Source of the DNA: CAZSDW01 sp964605705
Lineage (GTDB): Bacteria > Fidelibacterota > UBA2242
Reading direction: 5' to 3'
Assembly: GCA_964605705.1 (NCBI GenBank)
Contig: CAZSDW010000076.1
Coordinates: 1-11,191 of the forward strand
DNA: 11,191 nt
Numbering within the stretch: position 1 is the first letter of the stretch; the number at the start of each line of letters is the position of its first letter. Shown in pieces: positions 6,869 through 11,191 of the stretch. The position numbers and the translations under genes were made by a program. The notes below the pieces were generated by a model, which did not search any database, had not been told where the DNA came from, and saw nothing but the letters and a program-made list of their open reading frames with translations.

Positions 6869-9652
6869 CTATTCAATTGTAATCATTCTTTTTAGGCGTA
6901 TATCTTTCGATGAACTGCCAACCTGAATCTCCCATCGTCCCGGTTCTGTCTTAAAATCGTTTGTTTCAATGTCGTAAAATGATAATTCAGATACCGGTAT
7001 TTTGAACATCAGCCTTTTACTTTTACCGGGTTCAAGTGAAATCCTTTGAAACCGTTTTAATTGATTGATCGGTACTTTTATAGCTCCATCAACACAATGA
7101 ACATAAACCTGAGCGACTTCATCACCTTTGCGATTACCGCTGTTCTTGATCGAAAATTGGAGTTGTACATCGCCGTCTTTCCCAATCTTATCGGAATGTA
7201 ATTGGAGATCACTATATTCAAATTGAGTATACGAAAGACCATGTCCAAAGGGGAATAAAACCGGCTGCTCAAAATACATATAGGTGCGTGGATTATTTAT
7301 CAGATCATAATCCCACATGGGTGGCAGCTGTTCGGTGGAGGCATAGAATGTTTCCGGAAGTTTGCCGCCGGGATTTACATCGCCGAACAGAACATCGGCA
7401 ATTGCCCTACCACCCAATTCACCACTATACCAGGCTTCAACGATGGCGTTGGCTTTGGTTTCAGTTCCCGCCAGAGCCAAGGGACCTCCATTGACAAGAA
7501 CAATAATGATATTGGAATTTACCGATGCAACTTCGTTGATCAGATCCCTTTGCACCTGCGGTAATTCAATTTCTGTCCGGTCCAGCTCTTCTTGCGCAAG
7601 ACCGGGAGAAATACCCAGAACGAGGACAACCACATCGTTTCTGGCGGCAACTTCTTTGGCTTTACTGAAATCCTTTTGAGCAAGATCCCAGGTTAATCGT
7701 GCAGTGGCACCTAAAGCATTATCAAAATACTCAAATACAATCTCATATTCCTTGCCCACTTTGAGATTTGCCTCGGCACGAATGGGTTTTTCACCATGCT
7801 CAGTCCAATCATCAATCAACAATTTTCCATCTAAATAAAGACGTGAACCATCATCGCAGCTGGTGCCGATATGATGAATGGGTTTGGGCGGAATTAGCGT
7901 ACCGGTCCAGCGGACTGAAAACTGATCTTCCGGAACACCCGGAGCGGGGGATTTAGTACCGTAACTAAAATCTACCGCTGAATCTATTCTGATGACAACC
8001 GGTTCTCCCGATAAATTCATATTATCAAAATATTCACCCATCATACCGGTTTGATCGGTTCCGGCGACTTTCGTAAAATATTGCGGTTCGATAGGTCTTA
8101 ACAATCCACCACCAATATCGCATCCTTTTGTATATTCAACCTTAATATCCAGAGTAGCAGCTTTTTCTTTGATTCCTTCAAGAGGACTAATCCGAACATT
8201 CGGAAAACCGCTGTAAATGCCCAACTGAGCTTCAGCAGCATTTGGACCGATGACCGCGATCGATTTCACTTTGTCCTTGCTTAATGGCAATATTCCGTCA
8301 TTTTTAAGAAGTACGATTGCTTTCTGTGCAGCTATGTATGCCAGATCGCGATGCTCTTGGCAGTCAAGTTTATCTTCTGAAATAGTAGAATACGGCATCC
8401 TGTCCGGCGGATCGAACTCGCCCAGTCTGAAGCGCGCCGACAATACTCTCTCCAAAGCACGATCCAGGTCTTTTTCCTCCAGTAATCCCAGATCAAGGGC
8501 ACCTTGCAGATATTCACGATATTCCTGTCCGCAGCTCATATCACAACCGGCACGAATACTCCTGGCAACGGCTTCCGCCCCGGTTTCAAAGAAGTGATGA
8601 CCAAAAAGCATGTCATTTATCGCGCCACAATCCGTGACCACATATCCCGTAAAACCCCAGTTGCGTCGTAATAGATCGGTCAATAAAAAAGGATTCGCAT
8701 TACAGGGAACCTGATTGAGCTCATTATAGGCGCCCATTATGGAATAGGCTTTCCCTTCAATAATCGCCTGACGATAGGCTGGTAAATAGTATTCATACAA
8801 GCTGCGCATATCGACATCGGAAGAACCGGTATGGCGGCGATCTTCCTCATTATTGGCAATAAAGTGCTTGGGAGTGGAAACGGTTTTTAGATAATAGGGA
8901 TCGTCACCCTGCATGCCTGTTACAAATGCCACACCCATCCGCGACAGGAGATAGGGATCCTCACTATAGGACTCTTCATTTCTGCCCCAGCGCGGATCGC
9001 GTGCAATATTAAGAGTAGGACTCCAATAAGTCAATCCTTTACCATAAGCAACATGATAAGCGCGTGCTTCATCAGATATGGCTTTGCCTACATGATGTAC
9101 CAGCTCGGGAGCCCATGTAGCACCCATCGCCACGGCTTGAGGAAAGGAAGTTGCCCCACTTGCGAGCAATCCGTGCAATGCTTCACTCCAATAGTTATAC
9201 TGAGAAATTCCCAGGCGCGGAATGGCATCCGCTTCATTGGTTAGTTGACTAATTTTCTCATCAACCGTCATTAGACTGATCAGATCAGAGCGGCGTTCAT
9301 TATAGGCATTAGGTTTAAAGACATTTACAATTACCGTACTGCTTATCGGTTCTTTGCCTCGTTCTTTCCCGGTAAGAATTAATAGATAATAACCGGGACG
9401 CGGGAAGGTAACTTCAGTCACTGGATTCGCAGCATCCTTGAAAACGACTTGTGGATTTTGAGGACACGTCCACTCTACCTTGATTTTTTTCGAAGAGACA
9501 CTCCCTTGCAGTTGAGCAACGTGGGTCTTTTCCCAATCAACGATTTGATTGCTCCCGGCGCTAATTGCCACAGTTTGAGAACACAACAAAGTAGATCTCA
9601 ATAAAAGAAGAACTACTGCTCCGATTGCCGATTTGAAAATCCTTTTATTCAT
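6869..9652 (-). CDS. Secreted GH3 beta-glycosidase (beta-glucosidase or beta-xylosidase) with PKD-like and PA14 domains
   Basis: A 927-residue GH3 enzyme removing terminal beta-linked sugars, probably glucose, from oligosaccharides. The start is ATG (9652-9650) because GGGGAG lies four bases upstream; an in-frame TTG four codons earlier (9664) overlaps that site and is rejected. Residues 1-25 are a signal peptide. Residues about 27-113 resemble a K319L/PKD-like domain ('ISAGSNQIVDWE', 'VTFPRPGYYLLILTG'), an unusual front end. The GH3 barrel (about 120-415) shows 'RDPRWGRNEESYSEDPYL', 'KHFIANNEED' and the nucleophile Asp341 in 'YVVTDCGAI'. The alpha/beta domain begins about 440 and is interrupted by PA14 (about 530-658). 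'AQEELDRTEIELP' then provides the likely acid/base (Glu688 or Glu689). A fibronectin-III-like domain closes the protein (about 845-925). Family is certain; glucosidase versus xylosidase is not. A beta-glucosidase would suit xyloglucan backbone clearance. There is no T9SS tail. Confidence 0.95.
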   Translation of the reverse strand: MNKRIFKSAIGAVVLLLLRSTLLCSQTVAISAGSNQIVDWEKTHVAQLQGSVSSKKIKVEWTCPQNPQVVFKDAANPVTEVTFPRPGYYLLILTGKERGKEPISSTVIVNVFKPNAYNERRSDLISLMTVDEKISQLTNEADAIPRLGISQYNYWSEALHGLLASGATSFPQAVAMGATWAPELVHHVGKAISDEARAYHVAYGKGLTYWSPTLNIARDPRWGRNEESYSEDPYLLSRMGVAFVTGMQGDDPYYLKTVSTPKHFIANNEEDRRHTGSSDVDMRSLYEYYLPAYRQAIIEGKAYSIMGAYNELNQVPCNANPFLLTDLLRRNWGFTGYVVTDCGAINDMLFGHHFFETGAEAVARSIRAGCDMSCGQEYREYLQGALDLGLLEEKDLDRALERVLSARFRLGEFDPPDRMPYSTISEDKLDCQEHRDLAYIAAQKAIVLLKNDGILPLSKDKVKSIAVIGPNAAEAQLGIYSGFPNVRISPLEGIKEKAATLDIKVEYTKGCDIGGGLLRPIEPQYFTKVAGTDQTGMMGEYFDNMNLSGEPVVIRIDSAVDFSYGTKSPAPGVPEDQFSVRWTGTLIPPKPIHHIGTSCDDGSRLYLDGKLLIDDWTEHGEKPIRAEANLKVGKEYEIVFEYFDNALGATARLTWDLAQKDFSKAKEVAARNDVVVLVLGISPGLAQEELDRTEIELPQVQRDLINEVASVNSNIIIVLVNGGPLALAGTETKANAIVEAWYSGELGGRAIADVLFGDVNPGGKLPETFYASTEQLPPMWDYDLINNPRTYMYFEQPVLFPFGHGLSYTQFEYSDLQLHSDKIGKDGDVQLQFSIKNSGNRKGDEVAQVYVHCVDGAIKVPINQLKRFQRISLEPGKSKRLMFKIPVSELSFYDIETNDFKTEPGRWEIQVGSSSKDIRLKRMITIE

Positions 9653-9656
9653 GTTA

Positions 9657-9662
9657 CTCCCC
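9657..9662 (-). promoter_or_regulatory. Ribosome binding site deciding the GH3 start
   Basis: The minus strand reads GGGGAG, then TAAC, then ATG (9652-9650). The site covers the first bases of the alternative TTG start at 9664, so it supports the ATG and a 927-residue protein. Confidence 0.7.
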
Positions 9663-9710
9663 AATAAAAAATACTTCAGTTCAATAAATCCTTTTTACTC
9701 ATATCTTGTA

Positions 9711-11191
9711 TTATTTTTTTGAAAGAATATACCTACCTCCCGGTTTAGTTTCAATAGTATAAATATACGTATCTTTCAAATGAATGCCTTCCAGAGGCGC
9801 CTTATCAGAAATCAAAGGTTTTTTTATTGCCGGGATTTGGTAAAAAGGATTCGGATTATTCCCTTTTACAGATTTTAAATGTATCCGAGTGTCTGCTTTT
9901 AATTTTGAATAGGAACGAATCCGGCAATCACCACCCAGGTTTGATGTGATCTCCAACTTTGCGATTTCACCATTTTTCCATTCCATATTTACAATTCCGA
10001 ATCCGCCCCTGGCGCGCAGACCTTGAATACTTCCATCTTTCCAAACATCAGGCAATGCGGGAAGCACAAAGATTGCGCCATCATGGCTCTGCAAAAGCAT
10101 TTCCGCAACACCCGCCGTAAAACCAAAATTTCCATCAATCTGAAAAGGCGGATGCGCATCAAAAAGATTCGGATAGGTACCCCCTTCTTGTTCGCCGTCG
10201 GGCTGGATAGCCGGTTCCAACTGGTCGGTAATCAGTTTTAAAGCATGATCGCCATCAAGAAGACGCGCCCATAAATTGATTTTCCATCCCATCGACCAAC
10301 CGGTGGATTCATCGCCGCGTGCAACCAGCGATGTTTTTGCGGCGGAAAATAATTCCGGCGTCCGATAAGGTGATACCTGATTAGACGGGTACAGACCGTA
10401 CAGATGCGAGACATGCCGGTGGTGATCTTCGGGATTATCCCAATCCTGCATCCATTCCTGGAGTTGTCCCCATTGTCCAATTTGCATCGGAGCTAATCTT
10501 TTAAGTGTACTGTTAACTTGAGAGACAAATTTCTTATCAGTATTTAAAATTTGAGCGGCTTTCATTGTCTTGGTAAAAAGATCGAACAGCAGTTGATTAT
10601 CCATTGTCGTACCGTAAGAGATTGAAGATTCCTGATGACATAAAGGCGCATTTTCGGGCGAGACTGACGGACAGACAACCTGCCATTGATGCTGCGGATC
10701 TTCAATTAAAAAACTAAGATAAAATTCTACTGCTCCTTTCATTATTGGATATATTGATTTAAGATATTCTTTGTCACCATTATATTCATACTTTTCAAAT
10801 AAATGTTGACAAAGCCAGGCACCACCCATGGGCCACATTCCCCAGTATGAGCCGTCAACCGGACCGCTAATCCGCCAAATGTCCGTGTTGTGATGAAGCA
10901 CCCATCCCCTAGCGCCGTACATCACTTTTGCTGTTTCCCTGCCGGTCTGGGAAAGTTCGTTTAACATTTGGATCAGCGGCTCATTCATTTCACTGAGATT
11001 TGTGATCTCAGAGAGCCAGTAATTCATTTCCGTGTTTATATTTACCGTATATTTACTATCCCAGGGAGGATAAAGCTGATAGTTCCAGATTCCCTGAAGA
11101 TTAGCAGGCTGCCCACCGGATCGTGACGAAGAAATCAGCAAATAACGACCAAACTGAAAACATAATGCGACCAATTGCGGATCATTGCCTT
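9711..11191 (-). CDS. GH95 alpha-L-fucosidase, C-terminal part (partial at window edge)
   Basis: An inverting GH95 enzyme, typically a 1,2-alpha-L-fucosidase. The frame stays open to the right edge, so the true start and signal peptide are outside the window. About 492 codons are visible; residues below are numbered from the codon at 11174-11172. The (alpha/alpha)6 barrel is clear: 'LISSSRSGGQPANLQGIWN' (13-31), 'PPWDSKYTVNINTEMNYW' (36-53), 'CPSVSPENAP' (168-177) and 'HPPFQIDGNFG' (341-351). By comparison with Bifidobacterium AfcA as I recall it, Asn45 and Asn47 (NxN), Glu174 and Asp347 match the catalytic Asn pair, the acid and the supporting Asp. A beta-sandwich C-terminal domain ends in 'PGGRYILSKK'. 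All key residues in the visible part are present, so it looks active. It is followed after 58 bp by GH3. In xyloglucan loci GH95 removes fucose from galactose on the side chain; mucin or other fucosides are alternatives. Confidence 0.95.
   Translation of the reverse strand, partial: GNDPQLVALCFQFGRYLLISSSRSGGQPANLQGIWNYQLYPPWDSKYTVNINTEMNYWLSEITNLSEMNEPLIQMLNELSQTGRETAKVMYGARGWVLHHNTDIWRISGPVDGSYWGMWPMGGAWLCQHLFEKYEYNGDKEYLKSIYPIMKGAVEFYLSFLIEDPQHQWQVVCPSVSPENAPLCHQESSISYGTTMDNQLLFDLFTKTMKAAQILNTDKKFVSQVNSTLKRLAPMQIGQWGQLQEWMQDWDNPEDHHRHVSHLYGLYPSNQVSPYRTPELFSAAKTSLVARGDESTGWSMGWKINLWARLLDGDHALKLITDQLEPAIQPDGEQEGGTYPNLFDAHPPFQIDGNFGFTAGVAEMLLQSHDGAIFVLPALPDVWKDGSIQGLRARGGFGIVNMEWKNGEIAKLEITSNLGGDCRIRSYSKLKADTRIHLKSVKGNNPNPFYQIPAIKKPLISDKAPLEGIHLKDTYIYTIETKPGGRYILSKK

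Noticed and set aside
9653..9664. TTG start for GH3 at 9664, four codons upstream of the ATG
   Set aside because: The Shine-Dalgarno GGGGAG overlaps the TTG itself and is correctly spaced for the ATG at 9652, which is followed directly by a good signal peptide.
1..11191. CRISPR array, tRNA genes, insertion sequences or prophage genes
   Set aside because: No spaced direct repeats, tRNA-like cloverleaf sequence, transposase motifs or phage proteins were seen; nearly all of the window is accounted for by enzyme genes.

Overview
The window reads as a chromosomal polysaccharide-degradation locus from a Gram-negative bacterium of the FCB group (Bacteroidota and relatives such as Ignavibacteriota, Calditrichota or KSB1-like lineages). 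Three things point there: a complete type IX secretion sorting domain with the 'YPNPFNPST' signature, secreted glycosidases of families common in that group, and genes that often lack strong Shine-Dalgarno sites. The FNPST flavour of the sorting domain is more usual outside Bacteroides proper. The exact phylum cannot be settled from this window.

Every gene lies on the minus strand, so transcription runs from right to left. In that order: the 3' part of a GH95 alpha-L-fucosidase (runs off the right edge); a GH3 beta-glycosidase with an N-terminal PKD-like domain and an inserted PA14 domain; a DUF1593/Sde182-type protein with a nucleoside-hydrolase-like fold; a secreted alpha/beta-hydrolase esterase (CE1-like); a GH31 enzyme, probably an alpha-xylosidase, with its own inserted PA14 domain; about 180 bp without an intact gene; an orphan beta-sandwich plus T9SS C-terminal domain, probably the tail of a lost larger protein; and the 5' part of a GH29 alpha-L-fucosidase (runs off the left edge). 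Gaps between intact neighbours are 17 to 114 bp, so one or two operons are likely.

All proteins whose N-terminus is visible carry a signal peptide or lipoprotein-like signal. GH31 alpha-xylosidase, GH95 and GH29 alpha-fucosidases and a GH3 beta-glucosidase are the enzymes expected for dismantling fucosylated xyloglucan oligosaccharides: fucose is removed first, then galactose, then xylose, then backbone glucose. The beta-galactosidase needed between the fucosidase and xylosidase steps is not in the window, nor are a SusC/SusD pair, a regulator or an endo-xyloglucanase. The esterase could remove acyl decorations. The role of the DUF1593 protein is unknown.

The most interesting points are the placement of PA14 in a loop of the GH31 C-terminal sandwich, the similar PA14 module in the neighbouring GH3, the orphaned T9SS tail beside a decayed stretch, and the uncharacterised DUF1593 protein and esterase inside an otherwise readable xyloglucan set. 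I saw no RNA genes, mobile elements or CRISPR arrays.
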